This document shows, piece by piece, positions 24,381 through 33,425 of a stretch of DNA of 47,367 nucleotides. The translations under genes and the position numbers were made by a program. A model generated the notes under the pieces. It was not told the DNA's origin, searched no databases, and saw only the letters and a list, made by a program, of their open reading frames with translations. The first letter of the stretch is position 1. Every line of letters begins with the position of its first letter. The DNA is from an uncultured Gemmatimonadota bacterium (lineage in GTDB: Bacteria > Latescibacterota > UBA2968 > UBA8231), in the NCBI GenBank assembly GCA_903893785.1, contig CAITNQ010000104.1:1-47367 (forward strand), given 5' to 3'.

Positions 24381-25733
24381 TCAGCGCCACACTGACTGGA
24401 GCTCGTGCACGACCAGGCGGGTCACGCGGGCGGCGCCGCCGCGGGCATACACTGCCAGCGGTTGGTCGGCGGCCTCCGGCAGAAAGCAGAAAGACATCGA
24501 CAGTTGCCCCTGATCGGCAAACACCTCCAGCGAGGTGCGGTCGATCACCAGACGCAGGACTACCCGTCCCTCCCGACGCGGCAGCGGCGCGCTGCGGCCC
24601 AGGAAGCTGATCGTCCCCTGCTCCAGGTCGCAGCACAGATCCAAACCCCTGACCCATACCCCCAGCGCCGTAGCCGCGGCCGGGTCTACCTCCAGTTCCA
24701 CATCGAACAGCTCGCCGCCGGTACCCGGAACCAGGTCACGCCCCGGCGCCAGCTCCTCGTCCCGGAATACGTGCTTCCAGGCCCGCAACTGCTCCAACTC
24801 GCGCACCGGCCACCGGCACAGGCGCACGCCTTCGGCCAGGGTCCGCAGCGTCAACTCCACGGGAATGGACATCTGCTGGTTGAAGGGCATGGCCGGGTAC
24901 TTGCCGCCGTTCATCCACGAGACCTGCAGCCGCCGCCCATCGCTGGCGGGAATGTCGCTCCAGCTCTGCGCCGCGTACCCGTTGGCGCCCGACTCGGCGC
25001 GCAGCACCTCGGTCTGGGGGGTGAAGGCGCGGCCATCGAAGGTCCCCAGGGCGTAGGTGCCATTGCCGCCCCAGAACAGCCAGCGCTCTTCCTCGGCCCG
25101 ACCGTCGACGGCCAGGGGGAAGAAGTCGGGGCACTCGCTGGCACCGGGCAGCACTAGGTCGCTCAGGTGCTGCCAGGCGCGCAGATTCCGCGACCCGTAC
25201 AGGGCATAATCATGGCCGTCCAGGTACAGGGCCATGATCCACTGGGCGGTGGCCTCGTGCCAGATGAGCTTGGGGTCGCGGTTGGCACCGCGGACATGGT
25301 CGAGCACTGGGTTGCCGGCGTACTTGGTCCAGGTGCGGCCACGGTCGTTGCTGTACGCCAGGCTCTGCGTGAAGGGCCGCGGCGTGGGCGCCTCGGAGCC
25401 GGCCGAGGTGTAGCAGGCCACCAGCGCCGGTTCGCTGCCGGTCTGGAAACCGCCGGTATTGCGCCAATCCACCACCGCTGAGCCAGAGAAGATCGTGCCC
25501 AACTCGTCCGGCTCGATCGCGTCCCGAACCTGCTGCCAGTGCAGCAGATCGGGGCTGACGGCGTGACCCCAAGTCATGTTTCCCCAGCGAATGCCGCGGG
25601 GATTGTGCTGGAAAAACAGATGGTACTCGCCGGCGTACCACACCAGGCCGTTGGGGTCGTTGGTCCAGTTGCGCTGCGGCGTGAAGTGGAACTGGGGGCG
25701 GTGGGTCTCGTCGTACAGATCGACTGGGGCCAT
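24381..25733 (-). CDS. GH32 glycoside hydrolase (beta-fructosidase)
   Basis: This 450-residue protein has all three GH32 signatures intact: NDPNG at 25-29 (nucleophile Asp26), RDPK with Arg152 and Asp153, and ECP at 200-202 (acid/base Glu200). A C-terminal beta-sandwich ends with a typical IDRTSLEVFADQGQLSMS strand. It lacks a signal peptide, so hydrolysis of sucrose, sucrose-phosphate or fructo-oligosaccharides would be cytoplasmic. ATG 25733 has GAAGGAC upstream; the larger open frame upstream is a shadow of the next gene. It lies 19 bases from the preceding gene's stop, suggesting co-transcription with that unknown protein. It is more canonical than the GH32 at 11052-12380. Confidence 0.93.
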   Translation of the reverse strand: MAPVDLYDETHRPQFHFTPQRNWTNDPNGLVWYAGEYHLFFQHNPRGIRWGNMTWGHAVSPDLLHWQQVRDAIEPDELGTIFSGSAVVDWRNTGGFQTGSEPALVACYTSAGSEAPTPRPFTQSLAYSNDRGRTWTKYAGNPVLDHVRGANRDPKLIWHEATAQWIMALYLDGHDYALYGSRNLRAWQHLSDLVLPGASECPDFFPLAVDGRAEEERWLFWGGNGTYALGTFDGRAFTPQTEVLRAESGANGYAAQSWSDIPASDGRRLQVSWMNGGKYPAMPFNQQMSIPVELTLRTLAEGVRLCRWPVRELEQLRAWKHVFRDEELAPGRDLVPGTGGELFDVELEVDPAAATALGVWVRGLDLCCDLEQGTISFLGRSAPLPRREGRVVLRLVIDRTSLEVFADQGQLSMSFCFLPEAADQPLAVYARGGAARVTRLVVHELQSVWR

Positions 25734-25752
25734 GGTTGTCCTTCTTTCGAGT

Positions 25753-27201
25753 TCACGGCTGCAGCGCCGCGGCCAGGGCCGACAGCAGCCGCGGGCCGAA
25801 CGTTTCCACCTGACGATAGCCGTCCTGAATCCGGGCCATGGGCGTGTCGCCCGCGCCCAGGTAGCTGATGCGCTCCAGCGCGGCGTCCACGGCCGGATGG
25901 CCCAGACGCCGAAGCGGCGCCTCCAGTTCGGGGCGGTTCCAGGCATTCTGGTACCGGTGGCGGTCCTGCCACACCCGCAGGGCGGCCAGCGCCGTGGACA
26001 GGGCGGCCGGGACCTCGACAGCGGCCTGGGTAGCCGCGTCCAGTCGCGCCCAGGCAGCGCGCATCTGCAGTTGCGCCGCCAAGTCCAACCGAAAGCGTTC
26101 GGCGCTGCCGAAGAGGAGTCCGGCCAGAGGTCCTGCCGGGGTAGCGGTCCAGGGTTCTGCCAGGGCCTGGGCCGCCGCCTCGGCAGCAGCCGCCTCGCCC
26201 CCGGCCAGAGCCTGCCAACCGGCCAGCACCCGGCTGCCGACGCCGGGCAGCAGGTCTTCGGCAAAGCCGGCCAGGGCCGCCTCGTCCACCGCCAGACCGC
26301 GCGCCGCCCGGGCAAAGGCCCAGGTGTGAGGCAGCTGCAGGCAATGGGCCTGAGCATTGGCCATCACCCCACGGGGCGCCGGGCTCCGGGCGGCTTCCGC
26401 GACGACCGCCGGGGTGCAGTTGGTCAACGGGTAAGTTGGCTCGCCTTCCACCGCGCCGTAGCGGAAACTGATCGCCCGCTCAAGCAGCCCCAGTTCGGCC
26501 GCCACCTCCAGGCCATTGGCCAGGCCCCACGGTTCCGGCGCGGCCTGCGCCAGCAGCGACAACGTCTCGCGCAACTCGTCGGCGGTCCCCCAGCGGAAGG
26601 TGCCGGTGCGGTAGAAGTCGCTGTACGCCTGCCAACCGACGTGGTGCCAATACACCAGCTCGATGCCGGGCCGCAGCCGATCCAGCAGGCGCCGGTGCGC
26701 CAGCAGCAGGTCCACGAACTGGCGGTTAGTGGCCCCGGGGTAGCCACCCGGATCGCTGTCGATGATGGTGACCGCATCGGCCCGCGCCAGGGGTCGCAGC
26801 AGCTCTTCGCGCCGCCGCACCAACGCCGCCAGCGCGGCCCGGTCGCCGGGGTCGACGCGCGTGTCGCAGTAGAAAAACGGCCGTTGCTCCAGCGTGTAGG
26901 CTCGGGCTTGGTCCTGGCGAACGCCGACATTGGGGCACAGGGCCAGCCAGACGCGCAGGTCGAGTTGGTCGTGAGCGTAGTCGATGACGCGCGCCAGCTT
27001 GTCCAGATGCGCTCGATCGCTGGGCGTCAGGGGGTCGGGCATGACCTCGAGCACCGGCCAGATGAGCAGGGCATTGTACCCGAGATGGGCCAGCCCCGCC
27101 GCATAGCCCTGCCAGTCGGCCAGGGTCCAGGTGCGGGCCGCGTAGGGATGTGCAAAGGACCAGTGCTGGTGCACATACATTCCCAGCAGGCCTGGGTTCA
27201 T
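25753..27201 (-). CDS. Uncharacterised protein, probable alpha/beta-barrel
   Basis: I do not recognise a family. The 482-residue product begins MNPGLLGMYVHQHWSFAHPY and continues with alternating strands and helices typical of a TIM barrel in the first 280 residues (YNALLIWPVLEVMPDPLTPS, VWLALCPNVG, VTIIDSDPGGYPG, IELVYWHHVGW). Several Asp/His/Trp residues sit at strand ends, as in glycosidases of the GH20/GH84 kind. The C-terminal 180 residues are Ala-rich helices. ATG 27201 is chosen because AAAGGTG lies upstream. It sits directly before a GH32 gene and after a propeller glycosidase, so a carbohydrate role is likely but unproven. Confidence 0.7.
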   Translation of the reverse strand: MNPGLLGMYVHQHWSFAHPYAARTWTLADWQGYAAGLAHLGYNALLIWPVLEVMPDPLTPSDRAHLDKLARVIDYAHDQLDLRVWLALCPNVGVRQDQARAYTLEQRPFFYCDTRVDPGDRAALAALVRRREELLRPLARADAVTIIDSDPGGYPGATNRQFVDLLLAHRRLLDRLRPGIELVYWHHVGWQAYSDFYRTGTFRWGTADELRETLSLLAQAAPEPWGLANGLEVAAELGLLERAISFRYGAVEGEPTYPLTNCTPAVVAEAARSPAPRGVMANAQAHCLQLPHTWAFARAARGLAVDEAALAGFAEDLLPGVGSRVLAGWQALAGGEAAAAEAAAQALAEPWTATPAGPLAGLLFGSAERFRLDLAAQLQMRAAWARLDAATQAAVEVPAALSTALAALRVWQDRHRYQNAWNRPELEAPLRRLGHPAVDAALERISYLGAGDTPMARIQDGYRQVETFGPRLLSALAAALQP

Positions 27202-27389
27202 CGTCACCTTTCCGGGCCTGCCGGCGGCCCCGTCGCCAGGCCCCTGGACGCGCCGCCGGCACGGTCAGCGCGCCGTGGCCGAGCGGCCGGCGTCGTCCCC
27301 TGCGGGCCCGCACCCGCGCGGCGCCGGACAACGGGCCGGCCACGGTCACCGACCGGCGGCCGTGAGCCCACCCGTCGCCGGGGGTACGG

Positions 27390-28388
27390 TCATCCGCTGT
27401 GGGCGAAGCTAATGCCGCGGACCTCGCCGTGCTCGATCTCGCCCTGGCAGGGATCGGCCGCCGGCGCGACGGCGCAGTAGAAGTGATACAGCCGCGACTC
27501 GGCCGCGATCAGGCCGGCCTTGTGGGCATAGCGCGAGTCCAGACTGCCTGGCGCCCCCACATCGATCAGCACCCGCCCGATTTTGGTCCAGGCCAGCAGG
27601 TCCGGCGATCGCGCGGCGCTGTCGCGGGCGTGACCGTCGGTGGAGTTGCCGAAGTAAAACATGACCCAGGCGTCCTGGTGGCGGAACACGCACGGGTCCG
27701 ACACGAAGATGTCGTCGAAGGCACCGGCAGGCCCGACGCGCAGGACCGGATTGCCGGGGTGCCGCTCCCAGTGGACCAGGTCCGTGGACAGCGCCACCCC
27801 TGTCTGCTCGATCCAGGCCCCGTCGGTGTGATTCTTGGCGTTGTAAAACAGGTAGTAGGTGCCGTCGTGCTCCATCAGCCAGGACTTGTACAGCCCGCCG
27901 GCTTCCCAGGCACAGCGCGGCTCGGGCCGCAGCACCGGCTCACCCAGTTCCCAGCGGCGCAGGTCCGGCGAGAAGCACAGGCCAATGACCGCTGGACCGG
28001 TCTCGTACCCCGCCCCGGGGTAGGCATGGTACGTGCCCACGTACACGCCGTCTACCGGCCGCAGGGTCCCCGGTCCGTAGAGCTCGTTGTGGCGCAGGAT
28101 GCAGGTCAGCGCGACGTTGTACTCAGTCACCGAGCCAGGCGCCCCCCGCCCCAGCAGCAAGCCGGTTTTGTCCCACGTAACCAGGTCGGGCGAGGTGGCC
28201 AGCCCGGTCTGGTACCCGGTACCGTCCCAGCCGATGTAGGTCATCATCCACGTGTCCTGGTGGCGGAAGGGGAACGGACAGTCGACCGCGTGGCTGTCGA
28301 ACTGGCCGCGGCGCAGCGAGGGAGCCACCACCAGGCGGCCATGCTTGTAGGGTGTGTTCAGGCCGGTAGCCCACGTTGCCGCATCCAT
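27390..28388 (-). CDS. Five-bladed beta-propeller glycosidase (GH43/GH130-like)
   Basis: This 332-residue protein consists of repeated propeller blades with the motif pattern WMMTYIGWDG, YKSWLMEHDGTYYLFYNAKN and SDPCVFRHQDAWVMFYFGNS. These are shared by GH43, GH130 and related glycosidases or phosphorylases. The exact family cannot be decided. There is no signal peptide. ATG 28388 follows GGGGAGGGGAC. It begins 11 bases after the stop of a UroD-like gene and is probably translated from the same message. A similar propeller protein and UroD-like gene are adjacent again at 45288-47367. Confidence 0.8.
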   Translation of the reverse strand: MDAATWATGLNTPYKHGRLVVAPSLRRGQFDSHAVDCPFPFRHQDTWMMTYIGWDGTGYQTGLATSPDLVTWDKTGLLLGRGAPGSVTEYNVALTCILRHNELYGPGTLRPVDGVYVGTYHAYPGAGYETGPAVIGLCFSPDLRRWELGEPVLRPEPRCAWEAGGLYKSWLMEHDGTYYLFYNAKNHTDGAWIEQTGVALSTDLVHWERHPGNPVLRVGPAGAFDDIFVSDPCVFRHQDAWVMFYFGNSTDGHARDSAARSPDLLAWTKIGRVLIDVGAPGSLDSRYAHKAGLIAAESRLYHFYCAVAPAADPCQGEIEHGEVRGISFAHSG

Positions 28389-28399
28389 GTCCCCTCCCC

Positions 28400-29410
28400 T
28401 CAGGCCCAGTGGCCGGCGCCCGCTGCCATGGCCCGCACGGCAGCCTCAATGTTGGCCAGGGGCGTTCCAGGGTACACGCCCCAGATCAGGCTGAGGCCGC
28501 CTTGGCGGGACCCCAACCGGGTGATGCACTGCTGCACGTGGGCCTCGACCTGGGCTGGCGTGCCGAACACGGTGATGTCCTGCCGATCCAGATCCAGGTT
28601 GAGGAACACCCGCCCGCGCGCTAGTCTTTCCAGGTTGTCGAGCCCGTTGACCAGGTCCTGCGGGTTGAGCACCGAGACGCCGGTGGCCAGCAGGTCGGGA
28701 ATGATGTCGACGATGTACCCGTCGGAGTGCAGCGACACATGCACGCCGTGTTCGCGGCAGTAGGCGAAAATGCGGCGATAGGACGGGCCGATGTAGCGCC
28801 GCCAGGAGGCCGGCGCAATGGGCAAGGCATGCTGCAGCCCCAGGTCGTCGCCGAACCCGATGGTGTCGACGCCCGCCTCGACCCAGCGCTTGACCACGGC
28901 CATCCAATACCCTTCGACGATGGCGATCAACTCGTCCAGTTCGGGCCGTTCCTCGGCAATGTCGAGCATCAGGTTCTCGAAACCGCGCAGGTAGGTCAGG
29001 CGCAGAAAGACGAACCCGTGGTCCGTGCCGCCGCCGTAGACGCGTCCTTCGGCGCGCGCCGCGGCAGCCTGGCGACCGACTTCGGCCCAGTCCGCGAAGG
29101 CTTCGACATCGGGCGGGCGGTAGTGGGTCAGGGCCGACCAAGAAGACAGGGGATGGCCGACGCAGATGCCGTCGAGGGACTCCAGGGGGTATACCCAGTG
29201 ACAGCCCCAGGGATCGGTCACCTCAGAGCCGGCGACACGGCTGGACGTCTTGCCGATGCCCACGGTGACATGGGGTGAAAGGGACTGCAGGGCGTCCAAG
29301 CGGTCGCCGTATTCCTGGTAGACCGGGTAGGTGACGTGCACATGGGACCGCACCCAGGGCTCGCCCTGCAACGCCATGGACTGCAGGAAACGCTCGCGCT
29401 CACTGGCCAT
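28400..29410 (-). CDS. UroD-like (uroporphyrinogen decarboxylase family) protein
   Basis: This 336-residue protein has the UroD-fold pattern of non-haem members: an active-site-like GFGDDLGLQHALPI, a metal-site-like HVSLHSDGYIVDIIPDLL, and ISLIWGVYPG-type segments near the C terminus. Such proteins include corrinoid-linked methyltransferases (MtaA, CmuA C-terminal part) and many uncharacterised members beside sugar genes. The HSDG segment could hold a zinc-binding His, but the usual MtaA Cys is not seen there. It is flanked by an MFS permease (14-base gap) and a propeller glycosidase (11-base gap), implying a shared substrate. The start is ATG 29410 with GGGAGG upstream. Confidence 0.75.
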   Translation of the reverse strand: MASERERFLQSMALQGEPWVRSHVHVTYPVYQEYGDRLDALQSLSPHVTVGIGKTSSRVAGSEVTDPWGCHWVYPLESLDGICVGHPLSSWSALTHYRPPDVEAFADWAEVGRQAAAARAEGRVYGGGTDHGFVFLRLTYLRGFENLMLDIAEERPELDELIAIVEGYWMAVVKRWVEAGVDTIGFGDDLGLQHALPIAPASWRRYIGPSYRRIFAYCREHGVHVSLHSDGYIVDIIPDLLATGVSVLNPQDLVNGLDNLERLARGRVFLNLDLDRQDITVFGTPAQVEAHVQQCITRLGSRQGGLSLIWGVYPGTPLANIEAAVRAMAAGAGHWA

Positions 29411-29424
29411 TGATTCCTCCCACT

Positions 29425-30711
29425 TCAGAGCGGTTCAGCGGTCGCCGGCCAGGCAGACTGCCCCCGCGTTTCGCGCACCCGGAGCACGGAAAACAGCGAC
29501 AGGGTCAGCAGGGCCAGCAACAGGTAGAAGAGATGGCTGTAGGCCTGCGGAGGGTACACGATCCCGGTGGCCGAGGCAACCGCGGCGGCGCGGTGCAGGT
29601 CCAACACCAGGCCGCCCATCCAGGCCACGGCGCCGACGCCGACATAGGTGACGCAGTTGCCCACCGCGATGGCCTGCGCCAGGGCGGCGGGGGGGCTGAG
29701 CTCCTTCATGGCCGCCAGCGCCGCCGGGCTGGCGCCGGTGGACACGGCCATGAGCATACAGGCGCCTAGGAATAGCCAGCCACCGGCCCGGACCTGCATG
29801 CCGGCCAGCAGCACCAGCACCGCGGTCATCAACACCAACACGGCGCCAATCAGAATGGGTTTGCGGCGGTGTCCGGTCCAGCGCAGTAGCAGGCCCCCGG
29901 CCAGGGTGGACACGGCGCTGGTCAGCATCATCACCAGCATGAACCCGGCCGCCCAGGCTGAACTGAGGCCGCAGAAGTCCTGCAGGAACTTCTTGCCCAA
30001 CACGGTCTGGATGCTGAAATAGACCGGGAAGTTGATCGCCGAGCACAGCAGCAGGGGCCGGGTGAGCGGGTTGGCGAGAATCTGGGCCAGGGGGCGCAGA
30101 CTGAACCCATGGGCACGCGGCGGCGGCGCCGGCAGGCCGCGGAGGGCGGCGAAGGCCAGGACAAGTACCATGGCCATGGCCATGGCCGCACCCGTGAGAG
30201 AGGCCCGCCACCCCCAGGCAGCCACGGCCCGTTCGAACGGCAGCGTCGCCGTTACGCCACCCAGGTAACCGGCCATCAGGACCGCGCCGATGATGGCCGG
30301 AAAGCGGTGCGGCGGGAACAGGCGGTCGGTCTCCTTGACGATGCTCAGGTACATGAAACTGGCCCCCAGGGCGGTCACGGCGCGGCTGGCATAGAGCGTG
30401 GTCAGCGAGTGGCTGTGGGGGAACGCCAGCGCCCCGGCGCACATGACCACGCCACCGGCCAGCAGCGACCGCCGGCCGCCGAGGTGGTCGGCGGCCAGGC
30501 CTGCCACCAGTTGCATCCAGGCGTAGATCTGCAGGAACACGGCACCCAGGCCCGCCACGGCCGTGGCCGACAGGTGCAGGTCGGCCTGCAGCGGATCGAA
30601 GATGGTACCCGGAATGGCAGTGCGCTGGAAATAAGAGAAGAAATAGACGGCAACCATGGCCACTACTGCGGCCAGGACGCGCCGATCGGCCGGCGATTGC
30701 CTTGCCTTCAC
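29425..30711 (-). CDS. MFS transporter (sugar-phosphate/organic anion permease-like)
   Basis: This 428-residue protein has 12 predicted membrane segments. The opening VYFFSYFQRTAIPGTIFDPL and the loop LAADHLGGRRSLLAGG resemble the anion:cation/organophosphate branch of MFS. The start is GTG 30711, preceded by GGGAGGGG; the open frame continues upstream to 30861 but would overlap the potD end and has no ribosome-binding site. It is followed after 14 bases by the UroD-like gene, so it may import the substrate of that enzyme and the propeller glycosidase. A hairpin at 30737-30769 separates it from potD. Confidence 0.85.
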   Translation of the reverse strand: MKARQSPADRRVLAAVVAMVAVYFFSYFQRTAIPGTIFDPLQADLHLSATAVAGLGAVFLQIYAWMQLVAGLAADHLGGRRSLLAGGVVMCAGALAFPHSHSLTTLYASRAVTALGASFMYLSIVKETDRLFPPHRFPAIIGAVLMAGYLGGVTATLPFERAVAAWGWRASLTGAAMAMAMVLVLAFAALRGLPAPPPRAHGFSLRPLAQILANPLTRPLLLCSAINFPVYFSIQTVLGKKFLQDFCGLSSAWAAGFMLVMMLTSAVSTLAGGLLLRWTGHRRKPILIGAVLVLMTAVLVLLAGMQVRAGGWLFLGACMLMAVSTGASPAALAAMKELSPPAALAQAIAVGNCVTYVGVGAVAWMGGLVLDLHRAAAVASATGIVYPPQAYSHLFYLLLALLTLSLFSVLRVRETRGQSAWPATAEPL

Positions 30712-30736
30712 CACCCCTCCCTGGCCGCCTCGGCCT

Positions 30737-30769
30737 GACGGCGGCCGGCCCCCGGGGCCGCGCGCCGTC
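30737..30769 (-). terminator. Imperfect hairpin between potD and the MFS gene
   Basis: GACGGCG (30737-30743) and CGCCGTC (30763-30769) enclose further self-complementary G+C-rich sequence. The hairpin lies in the 64-base gap after potD and could terminate or attenuate the pot transcript. There is no T-tract. Confidence 0.4.
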
Positions 30770-30775
30770 TGCAGG

Positions 30776-31807
30776 TCAATGGCCGGCTTTGAGCAGCTCC
30801 CAGTACCGGTTATACACCGACACAGCCTCGCCGATATCGAGTTGGTATTCGGCACCGGCAAGTTGCTCCGGGGTGGGGTACACGGTGCGGTTGGCCCGCA
30901 CCGCGGCAGGCATCAGGGCAACGGCATCCCGGTTCGGCGACGCATAGCCCACCTCTTCGCTGATCGCCCGGGCCACTTCCGGACGCAGCAGGTAGTTGAT
31001 CATCGCGTGGGCTTCGGCCAGGTGCTTGGCGCGCTTGGGGATGACCAGGCTGTCCATCCATAGGATGGCGCCCTCGCGCGGGTAGATGTAGACCAGCGAT
31101 GAGTCCTCCTGAGCCGCGACAAAGACCTCGCCGTTCCAGATCATGCCCACGTCGGTTTCGCCCGCCAGATAGGGCACCTTGGGCGAGTCGGAGTTGTACA
31201 CCCGCACACCGGGCGCCAGTTGGCGCAGCTTCTCGTAGGCTTGCTGGATCTGGGCCGCGTCGGTCGTGTTCCCCGAGTAACCCAACACGTGCAGCGCCAC
31301 CATGAACACATCGCGTAGGTCATTCAACAGCAGCAGGCGGCCCTTGTACCGCGGCTCCCACAGATCGGCCCAGGCTTTCAGCCGGGCGGTATCGACGACG
31401 GCAGCGTTGGCGGCAATGCCCGTGGTGCCCCACAGATAGGGCACGCTGTAGCGGTTGCCCGGGTCGAAGGCCTGATCCAGGTGCCGTGGCTCCAGGTGGC
31501 TGAAGTTGGGCAGCTGCGCCCGGTCCAGTTCGCGCAGCAACCCCTCGCGGCGCATGCGACTGACGTAATACGTCGAAGGCACCACCAGGTCGTAGCCGCC
31601 GCCGTCCAGCAGCTTGACCTTGGCGTACATCGCCTCGTTGCCGTCGTACGTGGTGTAGACCACGCGGATGCCGGTCTCCTTGGTGAAGGCGGTCAGCACG
31701 CTTTCCGGCAGGTAGTCGGCCCAGTTGTAGAAATACAGGACTGACTCGGCGGCCCGGGCCGGAACGACCCACAGCAGCGCCAGCAGCACCCACGCAGGTG
31801 ACCTCAT
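30776..31807 (-). CDS. potD: Spermidine/putrescine-binding protein PotD
   Basis: This 343-residue periplasmic binding protein has a signal peptide (1-20, ending VVPARAAES). The mature part begins VLYFYNWADYLPESVLTAF, the classic PotD/PotF opening, followed by EAMYAKVKLLDGGGYDLVVP, VPYLWGTTGIA and MIWNGEVF. It delivers polyamines to PotBC. Its ATG (31807) overlaps the potC stop by four bases. It is the last gene of the potABCD run. Specificity between putrescine and spermidine cannot be told without modelling the pocket. Confidence 0.93.
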   Translation of the reverse strand: MRSPAWVLLALLWVVPARAAESVLYFYNWADYLPESVLTAFTKETGIRVVYTTYDGNEAMYAKVKLLDGGGYDLVVPSTYYVSRMRREGLLRELDRAQLPNFSHLEPRHLDQAFDPGNRYSVPYLWGTTGIAANAAVVDTARLKAWADLWEPRYKGRLLLLNDLRDVFMVALHVLGYSGNTTDAAQIQQAYEKLRQLAPGVRVYNSDSPKVPYLAGETDVGMIWNGEVFVAAQEDSSLVYIYPREGAILWMDSLVIPKRAKHLAEAHAMINYLLRPEVARAISEEVGYASPNRDAVALMPAAVRANRTVYPTPEQLAGAEYQLDIGEAVSVYNRYWELLKAGH

Positions 31808-32571
31808 CGCGGTTCTTCCTTCAGCAGCAGGTGTGCCAGGGTTACCAGGGTCAACGGCACGACGAACAGAATCACGGCGAGCGCGTTGACCTCGGGTTTG
31901 ACCCCCAGCCGCACCATGGAGTAGATGCGCAACGGCAGAATGTCAAAGGTGGGGCCCGTGACAAAGAAACTCACGATGACATCGTCCAGCGACAAGGTCA
32001 GGCTGAGCAGCCAGCCGGCCGCCACCGCCGGGGCGGCCAGGGGCAGCACCACCTCCAGCGCCGTCCGCCATTCCGAAGCGCCCAGGTCGCGAGCGGCCTC
32101 CAGGATGCGCGGATCGAAACCCGCCAGGCGCGAATACACGGTGACCGCCACGAACGGCAGGCAGAAGGTGATGTGCGCCAGCAGCAGGCTGACGAAACCC
32201 AGGGTCAGGTGCAGGACAATGAACAGCACCAACAGCGAGATGCCCAAGACAATGTCCGGGGACATGACGACAATCAGCAGCAGGCCGTGCAGCGCCTGAC
32301 GGCCGCGGCTCCGGCAGCGGTACAGCGCCATGGCGCCCAGCGTCCCCAGCAGGGTCGCCAGCGTTGCCGAGGCCGCCGCCACGCCCAGGGAATTGAGCGC
32401 CGCGTCGACCAATTGGGGGCTGTCGGCAATGCGGCTGTACCAGGACAGGGTGAAGCCGTCCCACCGGGTGCCGAACCGCGAGGCATTGACGGAGTTGATG
32501 CCCAACACCAGCAAAGGCAGGTACAGGAAGACGTAGGTGACGGCCACGTAGGCACGGCCGGCCCGGCTCAC
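31804..32571 (-). CDS. potC: Spermidine/putrescine ABC transporter permease PotC
   Basis: This 255-residue inner-membrane protein has about six membrane segments and the EAA loop ILEAARDLGASEWRTALEVV, which contacts PotA. It opens YVAVTYVFLYLPLLVLGINS and has the typical LSLDDVIVSFFVTGP segment. GTG 32571 is the start because it overlaps the potB stop as GTGA and gives the correct length (about 255-265). The longer frame upstream is a shadow of potB. Confidence 0.93.
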   Translation of the reverse strand: MSRAGRAYVAVTYVFLYLPLLVLGINSVNASRFGTRWDGFTLSWYSRIADSPQLVDAALNSLGVAAASATLATLLGTLGAMALYRCRSRGRQALHGLLLIVVMSPDIVLGISLLVLFIVLHLTLGFVSLLLAHITFCLPFVAVTVYSRLAGFDPRILEAARDLGASEWRTALEVVLPLAAPAVAAGWLLSLTLSLDDVIVSFFVTGPTFDILPLRIYSMVRLGVKPEVNALAVILFVVPLTLVTLAHLLLKEEPR

Positions 32572-33425
32572 GTCAGCGCTCCGGTGCGCCCCATGCGGCG
32601 CTGACTGGCCCGGTACGCCACCAACAGCAACGCCATAAGCACAGTCATGGCCACGCTGGCGGCGGCCCCGAAGGGCCAGTCCCGGGCGTCCAGGAACTGC
32701 TCCTTGATGAAGTTGCCCACCATCAGATCGCGGGCCCCGCCCAGCAGATCGGCAACGAAGAACATGCCCAGCGAGGGCAGGAACACCAGCACGCAACCGG
32801 CAATGACGCCGGGCAGGCTAAGGGGCAGAACCACGCGCAGCAGCACCTGAACCGAACCGGCCCCCAGATCCGCCGCCGCTTCCAGCAGAGCGCGGTCGAG
32901 TTTCTCCAGCACGGCATACAACGGCAGGATCATGAAGGGGAGCATGATGTACATCAGCCCCAGGACCACGGCCGGGCCGGTGTACAGCAGTTCCAGGGGT
33001 TGGGCCGTCAGACCGACCGCCTGCAGCAGCTGGTTAACCGGCCCGCGCGCCGCCAACAGTGAGCGGACGGCATAGGTGCGCACCAGGGAGTTGGTCCAGA
33101 AGGGGATGATCACCAGCAGCAGCAGCAGCGAGCGTCGATCGGCGCGGGCCCGCGCCAGCAACCAGGCAAAGGGGTAGCCCACCAGCAGGCACAGGGCCGT
33201 GGCCATCAGGGCCAGGGCTGCCGAGCGGCCGAAAACCGCCAGGTACAGCGGATCGAGCAGCCGCGCCCAGGCATCCAATGAGAACCGCGCCACCACGAGG
33301 TCGGCCTCGCTGCGCGCCAGCATGCTGGTCCCCAGCACCAGGCAGGCAGGCACCAGCACGAAAAGCCCGAGCCACAGGGCCAGGATGCCCATGGCCACGG
33401 CGCAGAAGCGGGAGCGGTCACCCAT
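32568..33425 (-). CDS. potB: Spermidine/putrescine ABC transporter permease PotB
   Basis: This 285-residue inner-membrane protein has six membrane segments, the SLVRTYAVRSLL segment and the EAA loop LLEAAADLGAGSVQVLLRVV. It pairs with PotC to form the translocation channel. ATG 33425 overlaps the end of potA by eight bases, arguing for translational coupling. The length matches the family (about 275-290). Confidence 0.93.
   Translation of the reverse strand: MGDRSRFCAVAMGILALWLGLFVLVPACLVLGTSMLARSEADLVVARFSLDAWARLLDPLYLAVFGRSAALALMATALCLLVGYPFAWLLARARADRRSLLLLLVIIPFWTNSLVRTYAVRSLLAARGPVNQLLQAVGLTAQPLELLYTGPAVVLGLMYIMLPFMILPLYAVLEKLDRALLEAAADLGAGSVQVLLRVVLPLSLPGVIAGCVLVFLPSLGMFFVADLLGGARDLMVGNFIKEQFLDARDWPFGAAASVAMTVLMALLLVAYRASQRRMGRTGALT

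Noticed and set aside
25576..27480. 634-codon open frame on the + strand
   Set aside because: It is antisense to the GH32 and unknown-protein genes, which have ribosome-binding sites and family motifs.
28400..29410. True uroporphyrinogen decarboxylase (hemE) for haem synthesis
   Set aside because: None of the four UroD-like proteins shows the full haem-enzyme signatures, and their neighbours are carbohydrate genes rather than haem genes.
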